From assembly GCA_023053545.1 (NCBI GenBank), contig JAKZAN010000007.1:6076001-6140000 (forward strand): 64,000 nucleotides of DNA. Direction: 5' to 3'. Under the pieces are notes generated by a model. That model made no database searches and was not told where the DNA came from. It was given only the letters and a program-made list of their open reading frames with translations. The first letter of the stretch is position 1. Each line of letters opens with the position of its first letter. The DNA is from Lepidurus packardi. Lineage: Eukaryota > Arthropoda > Branchiopoda > Notostraca > Triopsidae. Below, one piece after another: positions 27,301-39,615 of the stretch. Both the position numbers and the translations under genes were made by a program.

Positions 27301-30300
27301 CCAAAAGCTTTCTGCATGTCTTCGGTTGCTTTGGAATATTACACGGCTGTCTGCAGACGACATGACAACAGTACAGTTTCTCTTCAAACTCAAAATTCTA
27401 ACAATACCCTCTATTTAACCTTTGCCGCACCAAGTTTCTTTTTTTTTTTTTTATTGTGTTTTGCAAAAGCAATAATTTCCCCTGCTTTGCAGGATCAATA
27501 TAGAAAGTCATGATCCCTCTCTTCTAGATGTAAGATTCCTGTGCACAGCTGTCCCTTGAGTGAAATATATTATGCAATGTGAGCGCATAACTTTCAATAC
27601 AACTGGTTCTCCGAGCAATAGCAAGTCCCGATTCCAAAAAGTCATATACTCATCAAGACAAACAATGTAGTGCATTGTTATGTATAATATCGTACGCATA
27701 CAGAGTTTATTGATTTTATAGTAATTTTCATGTGTGGCTGCATAGGGTGTTTTGTGATCCAATTTTAGAGAGGCCTATGCTCTTTATAAAAACATTAAGG
27801 CGTGGGATGAGATGGAAAGGTCACGCCCACATATGCTCTAGACAAGGAAACATGATTTATGTATAGGGGTAGTATATATAGCCTAAAATGTTTTAAGTGG
27901 CTAGGAAATGTCAACATCAACAAAGACAAATCGGTCCTAAACCCTCGTTGCTTGCAATCTCGTTACGTACACTCTTTGCCAAAGAAAATCCTCTTTTCAA
28001 ACCCACCCAAATTACATTTGACAGCAGCCACAGAAAACGATGGGCTCAATTACTGCTGCTGCAATTATCTAATTATACTAGCATATGTGTGTACAACATA
28101 ACGACGCCAGGGCAAGATGAAGAGCTTATCGCTTTGATTAGTTAATACTCTAGTAACAGTAACGCAACATGTTTTTGCAGTAGTGATACGAATCGCGATT
28201 TTGGGATTGTATTTTAACGCATAAATATCTCATAAATTCCCGAACAGGCATAAAGAAATGACGTTCCGTTTTTCTGCTACAATTTAGCGCCCTAGCGTTA
28301 ACTGTAGTCAACTTAACAGTTTAACGCGTGGGCGTGAAATGGAAATGACTGCTACCTTGGTTGCAACGTAAACATTCATAATTTGACGTTGGTGTTGTGA
28401 TAGAGTATGCGTCGTTTTATATTACTCTACTAAGCTTGTGAAGCGATGCAAGGTAAATTATTGATCAAGTGTCGGCTTTAAAAATAGGTTTCCTTAATGA
28501 ACGTTAAAAGAAGTAAGTCGAGAGACTTGGCAAGGTGATGAGTTTGGGCCTCGGCAAATGAACGAGTTCTTGTATATCTTATTCCTCCACCGTTCCCTAT
28601 TACATGCTATATTAAACCTTTGCCCAAAGCGCTAAGTAAAATGTGTCTTTCTAACATATTTTTTGTTCTTAATCCTAAAAGAAGAAATTGCATGGCAAAA
28701 AGCATAAATAATGGGAACCTAGCACGCCCCTTTTATTTGATCCAATTGTGATCATTAGGTTTGCAAGAACGAGCGAAAGTCTCACTCCAGCTGCTTTTAT
28801 ATCCTAAAAGTGCTCTTAGTGTTTGTTTTGAATCGTCTGTCTCTAAAAGGACTGTCTAAATGACTCTAAATAACTTTATCTTTTTTGTCTAGCGAAAACG
28901 GCTTAGTGAATGACTGCGTCAGCTGGTGGCGACCAAGGTAATTTATGGTCACTTTGATAAGTGATTAACCTCCTACCCTATCGGCGGCTTCATAGTCTCG
29001 TTGAGGTGACACGGCGTCACTCCACATACCTCATGTCAAGGTGAAATTTCTTTTTCCTTTTTAATAGGCTCGAAAGACCTCCCTGGTTCTCCCCGCTACG
29101 CGCGTCATTTCTGCGTGCGATTAAGAAAAAGCTAAATTCATTGTTTGTTGTAAGAATTCCGCTTCAGGGTAAACTCGGCAATGTCGTGACCTTAAGTGGC
29201 CTCTGCGTGGGTCTGACCTGTAATTCGTGTCAGAAAGAAGGTGGGTAAAACACGCAAGATCGTCATGGCTCATTTTCTCTCTTGTCTCCCAATAGGAAGT
29301 ATAAGCTCCTTTGACGAAGTTATGGAACAGCTTTTCCTTTAACTGCCACCTACACCTAACGGGCAGAGTACCTTTATGCGTAGGCGTAGGAAGAAATGTC
29401 TGAGAAGGTATTTTTGAGGAAACTAATAGTAAACGGTTCCATGTTTTCTCCCTTGGGGAATGTCGTGGAATACCCGATACCTATTGAAAGACTGTTTTCA
29501 CTCCAGGACTTTTTACTCAAGTTGTCATATCCTTACAATGTTTTTGCTTGACTGCTGACCCAGAGATGTCTGCCAGTCGGCCGTGACTCTTGATATCATC
29601 ATGGCAATGATCCTAAAATTCGTAACCCAACTGTCATCACTTGTCGTGCGGTGTCCCGCGCCATTCTGCAACATGCCAACCTTCGCCCAAGCAAAGAAAA
29701 AGACAATTTATGAGCAGTCTTTCGCAAATTTACGGTGGCCGCACGCTTGGACACGTCGAAAATGTGAAAGCAGTTCTTGGCATTTACTGGTCGAAAGAAA
29801 ATACTCTCCTTGTATGATTGAAACAGCCCCCAGCGGTCAATAGCGCTCTTAGTATGCACCGAAACGCGTGTGTCACTGCTTGGACGTGATAAATTGAAGC
29901 GATGCCACAATGAAGGCCGCGACTATTTTCTTTCCTTCGCTAATTTACAAGGTACATCGTAAATCACACGCAAGCAATGGCTATTAGGGCCACTTCATGT
30001 TCTCGTGATGTTTTAGGCTCTGAAGGCATTGTCAGAACTTTTAGCCTCTTAGGTCCATAATACTGCAAGTTCTTAAGAGTATTGGCACGGGATGTTGGGA
30101 CCGTCTCGTTAGGCATAGATCCAAAACTCGAGGCGCTGTATATATACACACTGGCATTCCTTCCTCTTATCAGGTTATCTTACTCCTTGTCCTGGAAAAG
30201 AGTCATTAGAACATTAGGGCCACATTATGTATAATAGCGTGACTTCGCGCTGAACGGATGTGAGGAAGAACTGAGACGGCACACAGGGAGAATCAAAAGA

Positions 30301-33300
30301 GGGAAACGTAAGACAGAAGTTCGAGCTTGGCTGGTCATTTGTTCGCTTAATTGATGACTGTCAAGGACAAAGCTTAGTTTGCTTCTATGAGTTTGGCTAT
30401 CCTGTCCGGGCGACAACTCGATAACTAGTATTATTTGGTATAAAACCAGTGCTTTAGCTAGTTTTCCTTGTACTATTCTGTTTTTTACGGGTGACTTTCC
30501 TAGCCGTTTCAGCTGGTCGTTAATTCAAATGATTATCATAGCAAAATTTACATAATTAGCAGCGTATGCTTTAAGAGACTACGAGAATACACCGAGTCAG
30601 AAGATCCTACCGCGTGAAGAGCAAAACGGTGCAGGCAAGACAGATTATGCGGCCTAGAGCAAGGCTAATGGAAATTCATGGCGTAAGTAATCTGATACTG
30701 TGGTCAATAGCGGTGCTTTTGTCAGTCCTGCCCTAAGATGCACTCGAGCGGCTGTAGAAGTTGGTTGAAAACAATAGGGTTTCGTTCAACGTTTGCATTA
30801 ACTATGAAAACAAACATATAGCCTCATTATAATTTCGCCTTAAATTAGTTTATTAAATCAGTGAATGATTTAAATAAGTCTCCTTAACTTTGATGAATCA
30901 GGTGAATTAGAATTACAATTTCATAAAATTGTTTGACGTTTCTTAGTACAAACAACGCCCTCACCTTTTCATGGTTTTCTTCTTTCCTCCAAGTTAGTTA
31001 ATAGCGTTCATCCAAAATAATTGGCACTAACAAATTTTCTATAACTTGGAAGTGTAACGTTTAGAACATGGACATTTTTTATAATGCCACAGCCAAGACA
31101 TTACTGAGATCTGACCTTGTATCATACTTTATTATAGTCACATGTGTTTTACAGGTTTTAACTGACTCAACAACAAACTTAAAATGCTTCAACTGCTCAA
31201 CTGGTTCAGTTGTTCTGAAAGTTCAAATGCACCGGCCAATTCATATTTTGTTTGATGGAAATCGTAATCCTCATTTGTGCCAGATCCGGGTGTCTTAGTA
31301 CATGGTTACTTCGTTTTATACAGGAGAAGATAGACGTAGTCTTGGAATGCAAAATTGTTCTACCAAGTAGTTCCTTCTAAGCTTTTGAGAGCTAGGCTAA
31401 TTTTAAAAATTTTCAGCATTCATAGCAAGCTACTAAGCCATCCTCAGAATGCGGTTCCATAATAGAAGATTTGCTATTTGTATTTATAGGATGATACTTT
31501 GATACTTTTATTTATACAAGAGTATACATATTTAAATGTTATAATATAATAAGTAAAAATAAGAATATAAATAAATAAATTTAAGAGTATACATATTTAA
31601 AAAAATGTATTTATAGAGTTGATACTTTTCTTTATATTATGAAACCTTGGTACTTTATTTATATTTTTTTGTTTAAACTTAGCATTCTAGCAAATATTCG
31701 CATTTGCCAGTTTATGTACTACCTCACTCTGCGACTAACGTATAACATATTTATGAAGTACTCGAAACAGTTTCGTAAGCTTACATGCGTGAAGAATACT
31801 AACTTTGTAATTGAATTCCCAAAGACTTTTTCTTATAATACACGGTAATGAGATTTAAGAGATGTTAGCAATGCTGGGGTATACAATTGGCCTTTTGAAG
31901 GGAACTTTTAAAGAAGGATTAGCTTTCTGCAGTTATTTCTTTGGGAGCAAGGAAGTGGGAGGCGAAGTTTTTCGTACATCCGTCGATGGAGTTATTGACT
32001 AGCTGCAGGCTGGCTAGACCGGACTAAAAGCCGGTGAAACATTTGCCGCTAATTTGTTGGCTGCTCAGCACTAGTTATTGTGTTAGCACTGGATTCGTAT
32101 ATAACTTCGTACTGCTGTTAGGGCATATTGGGACCATGTGTTAGTTAATGTAGAAACCTTCAGATAAATTGACATGTGAAGTGCGCAAGAATGTTGGTCG
32201 AGTGCAAGAAAGTGCTAAATAGATAGAATATAGCCGCAGGGGTGATTTACAGTACATATCGAATCCGCGGGACTTATCCCTGAAGGAGTTGCACGAAGCG
32301 TGAAGGGATTCTAGCCAAAAGTGGCAAAGAATATGCTGGCAAAAAGTTGGCTGTTATTTTTTTCTTTTTTTTGTTTCAATTTCCATATAAGGCATTGACA
32401 AGGAGTTAGATTGTTGGAGCACAAAATTCGCCGTTTTTTTGTATTCATGAGCGAAAGAAAACTTGGCTTTTTCGACGTTTCCACGATCGCGTTGCCCCAA
32501 AGCAGCAACAAGATATTGATTCGGATCAAGTAAAGAGCTATGTATATCGTGTTGCATGTCAATATTGAGACTACGTGCTTTCGTTCCTCGGGGTGGGTAT
32601 GTACTGTCCGGGACCAGGGGGTCAGCTATGGATCGTTTGCCATATACATAACTATTGAATATTTGACGGCTCGGTAGCTTTGTCAAGATACCTGACTCCT
32701 TGGCTATGGCTACATAGACAACACAATACTAGAGGTCCAGACCTTAGTTATTTGACCTGGATGAGTCGATTTGTGCGTTAAAAGGATCATGCCACACCCC
32801 TGTAAATTTGGAGCAAAGGGAAATCAAGCCTAATTGCGTTCTTGAACTTTTTTTACTCGTTTTGTTTTTACTAGACCGGTCTTATTTTCATTCGTGGCCA
32901 GAGTGCCGGAAGTAAACTTTGGTCCGATTTTTTTCATATTTTTTACATTTTTTTACACTCCTGTAGATTGCTCTGAACTAATAAAGTCTGAGGAATATAC
33001 ACTTGACGCTCATGTTTATTACAATGAAACCAGAGAATAACTAGGTTGCCGTGGAGGTAGCTTTTCGCTCCATTCCATCCAAAATAACCCCCATAGGAGT
33101 GCTTGGTTTCCGCACGCATGGAGGTTTTTCCATGAGTGAAAGTGAAAAAATAAGCTTTTTGGGGCCGATTTGGGCTGAAAGGAACGTGACGGACAAATAC
33201 TTGAGGAGCTGATGTTGCTTTGTAGATGAAGTGGTGTAATCCCTCTTGGGAGAAAAAGAGTTAAACCTTACATTGACTAATTATAGCTATATATTGCGTT

Positions 33301-34456
33301 ATGACGTCATCGCTTTTGGTACTTTTACCCTGCTTCGGGGAAGTGTTGTAGACGTGCGTTCTAAATAGAACCATACAGTATTTGTTTGCCTTACAAAGGC
33401 ACCTCATTTAGGATTCTTCAGGTCCATGTGTCTTTTCAATTTGTATTTTTTCAATATGTATTAAAATTTACTTTTCATTTCATCATTTCAAATTGTATCT
33501 TTTATTTTTCATTCATTTTTTGTTAGGTCATTCTAGGAACGTATGAATACATCCCCCACGAAAAAAAGATGAATAAACCTAGCTTTTTATTGTATAGGAT
33601 TTAACAATACGCATAATCTAAGGAGAAAACGAACTTTGATTCAGTAGATGCATCCGCTGATCTAAAGCTACCTTAAGTAAAAGAAGTTGTCATTGTGATG
33701 AAAAAGGAATGTCCCCATGAGGTTAAAAAAAGACTGTCATCTGTTCCATCAGTCACGTCCGCTTTTTGGTCTTTCAACATTTGGGAGTAATGCAACTTTT
33801 TTCAGAGGTATTCTCAAGTCGTATGTGTGTCATTTTCCCGTTTCCTCACACTGGTCTGCGAACTAACTTTGGCGTTATTTTCTTTGTAGCGTTGCCGATT
33901 AAAGCCATTGACCTTTTTATTACCGCGTGCGCCTGTAACTTATTTCGTTTAATGCTAGACAAAAAGCAAGCGAAGAAGAATAGCGTTACATATGGCCTCA
34001 TTCGTGCGTAAACTTGTCACCTAAACGTCGCTGCAAAAAAAGCGACATTCTCTAATGGGGTCATATACTGTTGTCCTAAACTTTGTTTTAAGAAACGACC
34101 TACGCAAGATCCAATTCAACCCCATATACTTACAGTTGAATTACAGTTTGGTGTCGTAAAAGTTTCCCAATGCTAGCCACGCTTTTCCAGCCGGCCCCTT
34201 TGCAATTCACCTCCATAGCTTTGCAAGTGCAGTCTAGGGGACATGCAATCCTGGCGTCCGCCGACTTTCTGTTTGGCTGGGACAGATTTTGAGGGTGATA
34301 ATGAACAGGTACGACAGGCTCTTGACGCCCTTGTGTCTCGGCCCGGCTCATTCGGATGCAGCACATTACAAAGAGGTGCACAATAAGTGTTAAGAGTCCC
34401 GGTTTGAAGCACAAAAGCCGCCATAAGCTGCAAATGCGCTTTTCGCGTAGCGACAT
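9305..34456 (-). CDS. rk: Bursicon receptor (type-B LGR, rickets/LGR2), complete
   Basis: Class A GPCR for the heterodimeric hormone bursicon (cuticle tanning, wing/body expansion) acting through cAMP. Coding exons: 34134-34456, 18439-18510, 17717-17785, 16223-16366, 16087-16158, 15933-16004, 15332-15397, 14542-14685, 14342-14482, 14199-14264, 13779-13922, 13065-13136, 12599-12915, 12302-12487, 11961-12155, 9305-11697; 4,476 nt, 1,491 aa. A hydrophobic signal (about residues 14-32) is followed by an LRRNT (CPLDCTCKAMEVNCKG), about 17 leucine-rich repeats, the LSYAYHCCPF boundary, the hinge ending CLPKPGPFMPCQDL, and seven TM helices from about 645 to 905. TM3 ends ITMERNYAITHAMHLNKR and TM6-7 have AKRMALLVFTDFLCW and NPFLYAI. 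The tail of about 577 residues is Ser/Arg-rich. The repeat number and ERN motif indicate type B rather than the glycoprotein-hormone receptor LGR1 (about 9 repeats, ERW). Confidence 0.93.
15579..15700. mobile_element. MITE-like palindromic element, family B, short copy
   Basis: Left end reads ACACAAGGACGACTCGACAT and the right end, reverse-complemented, reads GATACAAGGACTACTCAACA, giving imperfect terminal inverted repeats. The centre holds two direct copies of CGACCCCGACTTAAGG and a near-perfect palindrome CCGACTTAAGGTCCTTAAGT. Lies in an intron of the bursicon receptor. The same ends occur at 39616-39816. No coding capacity. Confidence 0.7.
17968..18280. mobile_element. MITE-like palindromic element, family A, most complete copy
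   Basis: About 313 bp with long imperfect inverted repeats. The left arm runs CACGGTGTACTGTAAGTAGT, then GGCACTGATGTCATACC and ATGAGAATGCAACAA. The right arm carries the reverse complements in mirrored order: TTGTTGCATTCTCAT, GGTATGATGTCAGTGCCATC, ACTACTTGCAATACAACGTG. It sits between exons 2 and 3 of the bursicon receptor without touching splice sites. The 91-codon open frame through it has no family resemblance. Non-autonomous DNA transposon is inferred from structure and multiple copies. Confidence 0.78.
22936..22961. repeat. Near-perfect 26-bp palindrome
   Basis: TGGAATACGACT and AGTCGTATTCCA are exact 12-base inverted arms separated by CT. It lies within the large intron of the bursicon receptor. 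No surrounding element structure or repeat copy was recognised, and no function is claimed. Confidence 0.8.
23592..23982. mobile_element. MITE-like palindromic element, family A, long variant
   Basis: Left end TCCACGGTATACTATAAGTA followed by AAGATGGCATTGATGTCATA matches the arms of the 18.0-kb copy. The right end is TATACCGTGGCC. Internally, CTACTTTACCTGCTG near 23742 and CAGCAGGTAAAGTAG near 23850 form an inner inverted pair. The 48.6-kb fragment shares this inner sequence, so these two form a subfamily. No coding capacity. Confidence 0.72.
26300..26312 (+). repeat. Poly-C run
   Basis: Thirteen consecutive C residues inside the large bursicon receptor intron. Such runs are prone to length variation and sequencing error. 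Confidence 0.9.
31480..31660. repeat. AT-rich short direct repeats
   Basis: AGAGTATACATATTTAAA is present near 31519 and again near 31584 with minor differences, and GATACTTT-TTTAT words recur around them. Low-complexity intronic DNA without coding signal. Confidence 0.6.
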
Positions 34457-35169
34457 ATTTCGGTACTGTTTTGGTGTGGTCTGCCGGAGAGTTCTATACG
34501 AAACACAAACAGGTGGTTCCGAGATCGTTAGAGCATCGTTTTAAAGTGCTGTTACAGATAGCATGTGATCCACCACCACTCTTGACGATTTACAGTCTCT
34601 GAAGGCGTTTCATGCAAACGAAAAAGAAACTCGACGGTGTGTGCCCAAGTTTTTATGACGTTGTCATTAAACGCGGAGCTGGTGGATATACCGTCGCTGT
34701 CTGTGCTGGCATGGCAGTAAAGACCGCAATTCGAGGTACCAGTTGACTGTCTTGCGAGCAGAGTATGACACTTGATTTCACGCCTGTTCGCTCTGGACCA
34801 AAGAACTGTTGCCATGGAGCTGGACATGTCAGCTGCTGCTTTCCTCTGTGCCAGGTTGCATTAAATTGTCATGAATCGTGCAGAGGTAAAATGGCCCAAT
34901 CACTTTCGCAAAAAAGTTTTAAACTACTTTTTTCAAATTTTCCGTTGTCAAATTCTTTGATTTCGGGCCTTTGCCTTACCCCCTTCTGGTCGAGGACAGT
35001 AATTGTTAACGACACTGTTTTCGGGACCGTTATGCTTCACCTAAATGCTGTCCGTTCTCCCGTAATGGCAGAGGACTTCAATTTACTGTAGCATGGCCTA
35101 TTGGCTATGAGACTGTTCCTTTCACGGCGAGCTTTTCAGTCAGGGAAATCTCGAAGAACTGTGGCAGCA

Positions 35170-35187
35170 AAAAAAAAAAAAAAAAAG
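35170..35187 (+). repeat. Poly-A run
   Basis: About 17 consecutive A residues followed by GAACAAAAAA. Not preceded by any recognised retroposon body, so only a homopolymer is claimed. Confidence 0.85.
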
Positions 35188-36550
35188 AACAAAAAATCTT
35201 CAAGTTCTCGTCTTCACAAGTGAGTTGGCGCTACATTGGGAGTCCAGTTTGATTGCTCGTTGCGCCAAGAGGAGCGACAGTTTATTTTGGGGTTCATCAA
35301 ACGTTTAGTCCGTCATAAATGGTATAGCTCCATTAAGCTTTAGTGGGCTGTAACTTCCTAGCCAGGAGCATCTGTGCATAATATATATTACGCGTAAGAA
35401 GCAGCATGTAATTCAGAAGACTCCTGGGGTTGGGTGACGTGTGTCTGTTGGGATGCTACACGTATTTGAGGGGGAATGAAGACGGTCACTTCAGTTCTGG
35501 TGATGAATGAATGTCTTTGCCTTGACAATACATTAGTACTGCGACAAACGTTCTCCTACTCTTGCGCGTTGTATTAATTGTATCTGGAACCGTGGCGAGG
35601 ACGGCGTCTGGTAGCTCTGACTAATGAACAAGAGTAACGACATGTCCTCTCTTTTTCCTTCGGTTTGTTCATAAATTCACGTCAAGTCTTGTTCGGAAAT
35701 TTTACAAAACATGAGCTGTCAGTCACTGGCGTGTCGATAAGGTCCCCCGAAACGCATTCCAATGAAGGCTTTTCTCACATTTACATTAGCGCAAGACACT
35801 GGTAACTCATTTCACGCCAGTTATTCTAATCAGGCTGGGTTCACCTCGCGGCAAACGGGTATTAGGTCCTGGGACCAAATTAAACGCGTTTTTTTTTTGG
35901 TAATACGGAATGTTGTCACAGAAGAAACAGCTTAAGGAAATTTGTGCTAACCGAAATGCGCCAAATGCTCTCGCTCTCGTACGACTAAATAGGCGTTTCT
36001 TGGGATTTTTTTGCACTGTGCATGCGGTATGGATCCCGGAGTTGGGAAGGCAAGGCACACACTGAAGTCCCGGCTCGAGAAAGCGGTTGTAGTCATTGAC
36101 GAGGGGCGGGAAAGTTGAGCTTGTCGATGCTGTCGACGTCGTTGGCATCGCAATGCTCTAACGTTGGCGGGAGACTCCTTCTTGTCTTTGATAAAGTTGC
36201 TGCGCGGGACGTTATCTTGCACGATAGGCGTGGTTCCAACATGACGTCAATGTTCGCATTTACTTGTCAAATTTTTGCGACAGGAGCTGCCCATCAGCAA
36301 AGCTGCTGTTCTACGTAACGTTGGTACTTCTATTTGACTACAAAAGCGGTTCCGACGTTACACAAAGCACACACTAGGTTTTCCTTTTCAAATCGGGCAT
36401 CCTGACTCCTGAGCAAGCAAAAGCCCACTTTCTAAAGGCCCCCGGTAAGGCTCCATATAAAGCAACTGCGTCTTTCTTTCAACGAACTGCTGCTAGAAAC
36501 GTCTTTTCTGCCAGGCCGATGCTCGAGTTAACTTTTCAGCTTGCTTTTCA

Positions 36551-36860
36551 GGAGATGAAAATAGCAACATACCGTCACTTAGGTCACTTAGATCCACAGT
36601 TGGGTTTCAAAGTCGTTATAAGTAAAAGGGCAAACACGAGCCGAAGTGTAACGATACACCGAAGGGAATCCACTGGGAGAAATGGTGTTGTTAACCATTC
36701 TCTATGAGATGAAGATAGCAACATACGGTGACTTAAGCCACTTGATTCACAGTTGAGTTTCAAAGTCGTTATATGTAAAAGGGAAAACACGAGCCGAAGT
36801 GTAACGATACACCAGAGGGAAGCCACTGGGAGAAATGGAGTTGTTAACCATTCTCTATAT
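36551..36860 (+). repeat. Tandem duplication, two 155-bp units
   Basis: Unit 1 (about 36551-36705) and unit 2 (about 36706-36860) both run from GGAGATGAA/GAGATGAAG-ATAGCAACATAC through TTTCAAAGTCGTTATA and ACACGAGCCGAAGTGTAACG to TTGTTAACCATTCTCTAT. They differ at scattered bases. Both contain open frames in the same register on each strand, but the translated peptides look like a product of the duplication rather than a protein. Confidence 0.85.
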
Positions 36861-37253
36861 GGTAACTTGCCATTTGGTCCACGGACCGCGATGAAGCACT
36901 TATTGTCTGCTTATTGCGCGAGGTGGTTTCAGTTGTGTCACTCCTAAGAGACTATTTTGCATGTTTGGTTCTAGCAGAGCAGCACAGGTTACCCAGCGTA
37001 TTACGCCAGAGCTTTCAGAAGGCGGGGATTGGGTAGGAAATAGGTGGTAGCGGAGGTAACCGCAGAAAGTAAGAGTCCGCTAACTGGGAAAGTCCCGAAA
37101 GGCTTCATTACCTGGTTGGACTCCGGAGGCGAGAAGGCATGAAATAGCGTGGCCCACTTTTGCATTCAGGGACCGATACACACCTAACCGTACAAACCAG
37201 CAAAGAACTGGGGCACAGTGTCGTGCTTTTTTCTTTATTGTTTTGTTTTCTTT

Positions 37254-37320
37254 CTTTTTTTTTAGGGGGGAGGGGGGCGGGGTTAGGATTTTCTATTTTA
37301 TTTTACGAGGCGTTTTAGGT

Positions 37321-37354
<34 letters not shown>
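37254..37354 (+). repeat. Homopurine cluster: poly-T, G-rich block, 29-base poly-A
   Basis: A T-run passes directly into a G-rich block (AGGGGGGAGGGGGGCGGGG near 37265-37283), followed about 45 bp later by an uninterrupted A-run at 37326-37354. The G-rich block has several runs of four or more G and could form a quadruplex. The A-run may be a retroposon tail, but no body was recognised upstream. Confidence 0.75.
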
Positions 37355-37356
<2 letters not shown>

Positions 37357-37717
37357 TCGTAGGCCAAGGCGATGAGGGTTTCACTGTTCAACAAACTCTC
37401 TAAGATAACAAACGTTAGAAAGTAACTCTCAGGCAAAGTGTGTCCAGAAGGTAGTTCCTGAGGAAATAAAAAAAGAAAGAGTTGAAAAAACAGCTTTCAG
37501 ACGCAGTGTGGGAGTCTACAACCATCTTGTCAAGCATACGAATACCGAATACTTCCTGTGGATGTTAAAATTGTCAAACTTTCAGTAGCACTGTGGTGAT
37601 GGCCACTTAACTTGGCTTTTATACATGCTATCCTTTACGGAAGTTAGCTTTAAAATCGTTGCCAACTTCGTCATTTGTTAGAAGAATTTTGCCGTGTTTA
37701 TAGAATTAAAAAAAAAA

Positions 37718-37870
37718 GTTACGTGAAATGAAAAGTTTTTAATATTTTCTTATTTCAATTTAGAACGTTTACTTGCTTTTGAACGCAGTTTAACAAGTTA
37801 TGCGAAATTAAACGTTTTTCGTTACTTTCTTATTTCGATTCAGAATATTTACATACTTTTGAATGACGTT
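37718..37870 (+). repeat. Diverged tandem duplication of about 80 bp
   Basis: GTTACGTGAAATGAAAAGTTTT through CTTATTTCAATTTAGAACGT and TTACTTGCTTTTGAACG (about 37718-37793) is repeated as GTTATGCGAAATTAAACGTT through CTTATTTCGATTCAGAATAT and TTACATACTTTTGAATG (about 37797-37870). Non-coding. Confidence 0.65.
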
Positions 37871-39615
37871 TTTCATTGTGCTAATAGTAAGTGTAAATAA
37901 TAAATAGTAGTGTCTAAACAGTAAGCAGACAACCTTTTTAAATAAAAAGTTGGCTGTAATTTGCGTTAGTTTTTGTCCTTAACAGTATTAAAAACATGAA
38001 CCACGAAAAAAGAAAGGAGACGCGTAGGAGTAAGGATTTTTGTTATTTTTCTCTCTTGTGTATGTGATAGGAGTTTTGAATGGGCGATAAAAGCAGGGAG
38101 AAATAACAGTTACCTGCTGGGAGAATAATGATACGAGCTATATAAGGTGTTAGAAAACTCGGAGCTCAAACCATCAAGTCATCTAGCCATGTTCAAAAAC
38201 AAATAGCGTGCACCAAAGCATTAATAAGCGTGCCAATGAGGTCAGTGAACATATTACAGGCGAAGCTGCATCTATATTTGCATGGAAAAGAACCAGTATT
38301 GCACTCCTCAAATGGTATGCATGTGAGCGCAATCCTTGACATAGGGGGTGCCTTATCGCAGCTTATTTGTGGGGCGATTACGCTTGGAAGACCGATATAG
38401 TGTACGTGATGTACGTGGACTATTGACCGGTGGCCAATGTGCATTATTTTTTTCTTGGGCCATTTCTGCTCGGGCAATACATTTATGGTTGCATTTTAAA
38501 CCCGAAAGTTCGGACTGGTTGCTGGACTGAAAGAACTGGTGTGTAAGCTTAAGGCTTTGGCTAGGGTTATTTGCCAGTCGATGCGACATAAAAATAACGT
38601 ATTGCAGTTAAGTGCTTGATGAAGCGATGGCTAGTAGATAAATTATTCGAAAGTTTCATCCTTTGCTGCAACCCGTTGGACAAGATTTGACCGCGTTTGT
38701 CAGCACGGCATTAATTCTGAGCTATCCATCTGTCTTTTCGTCGTGTATGGTCCCCTTTTTTGCAAAACCAAAACAGTGCAGGTCGTTCGGCTAATTTAGA
38801 TGTAAAAAAAGCTTAGATGGGACGGTTTCCAAACAAGTTTCTTAAAAGCAAATTAGGTTCTCTTTGGGCAGTTTCTTGTTTTCTCGATGGGAAAATAACG
38901 ATTCGCTGACCTGAAAAATCTAACGGGCCGAAGGCAAAAAAATTACGTGAAAAAAATCTGTCATTACAGTTCTTCGCAAATCTGTAACGTATAAGGGTCA
39001 TTAACTTTCTGCTCTTGCACAAGACGTGTGATGCTCCACCCAAATGGATGAAAAATGTTTGGTATGTCCTCTCCAGCTCAAGAAAAGTCGAAGTAAAAAA
39101 CAATTGCTATGCTAGTAAAAAAAAAAAAGTATGGAAAAAAATAGGAAAATAAATAAAATGAAGAACGATGCTGCGGGAAACCCTGGTGTGATATTGGCCC
39201 GAATCACAGCGTACACCCGAGTTCCTCCTATCGTTTCCGTAACATTAGGTAGTCGAGTAGCTCTCGTTTTGGCTGTGCCATAGCAGTATCAGCAAAGGAC
39301 CTTTGTGAAAGATTTTCGCCGCATCCCTGTTGTTCACGAGTTTACGTCAAAATTCAGAATTCCGGGACCATTTTCGCCGTCCGTTTTATCTAACTCTTAC
39401 AATTTTCCATCAAACGACCGAAACTTATAGAAGCACAAAAAAAAGAAACAAAATCATCGGAAATGAAAGAAGTGCGCTACAAGTTTTTCGCCAAACCAAT
39501 ACCGCGTACTTCCTCAAGAAGTTGTTTGCTTCTACAGCTACGAAGTTGCTTGTAACCGGTCCGCCACCCAATTTTTCCTCTGCATTGGTAAAAAGGGAGT
39601 CCTGTAACTTGGTAA

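Larger units (their letters stand above)
18511..34133 (-). other. 15.6-kb first intron of the bursicon receptor
   Basis: Exon 1 ends with CT before GTAAGTATATG and exon 2 begins A-GAC-ATG, joining as VIQLDMSHNDISHL, a proper repeat boundary, so no coding exon is missing between them. The intron contains a family A element at 23592-23982, a 13-base poly-C run at 26300-26312, a 26-bp near-perfect palindrome at 22936-22961 and an AT-rich repeat near 31.5 kb. None of the scattered 60-130-codon open frames shows a domain, a signal peptide or a splice-linked partner. No nested gene is recognised. Confidence 0.75.

Noticed and set aside
9305..34456. Assignment as glycoprotein-hormone receptor LGR1 (type A)
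   Set aside because: About 17 leucine-rich repeats, the ERN motif after TM3 and the long tail fit type-B rickets; type A has about nine repeats and ERW.
35807..36222. Overlapping minus-strand frames with Ser/Thr-rich peptide
   Set aside because: Two frames compete over the same bases and neither shows a domain; possibly non-coding transcript.
36551..36947. Duplicated small open frames as tandem genes
   Set aside because: They follow directly from the 155-bp DNA duplication and have no protein features.
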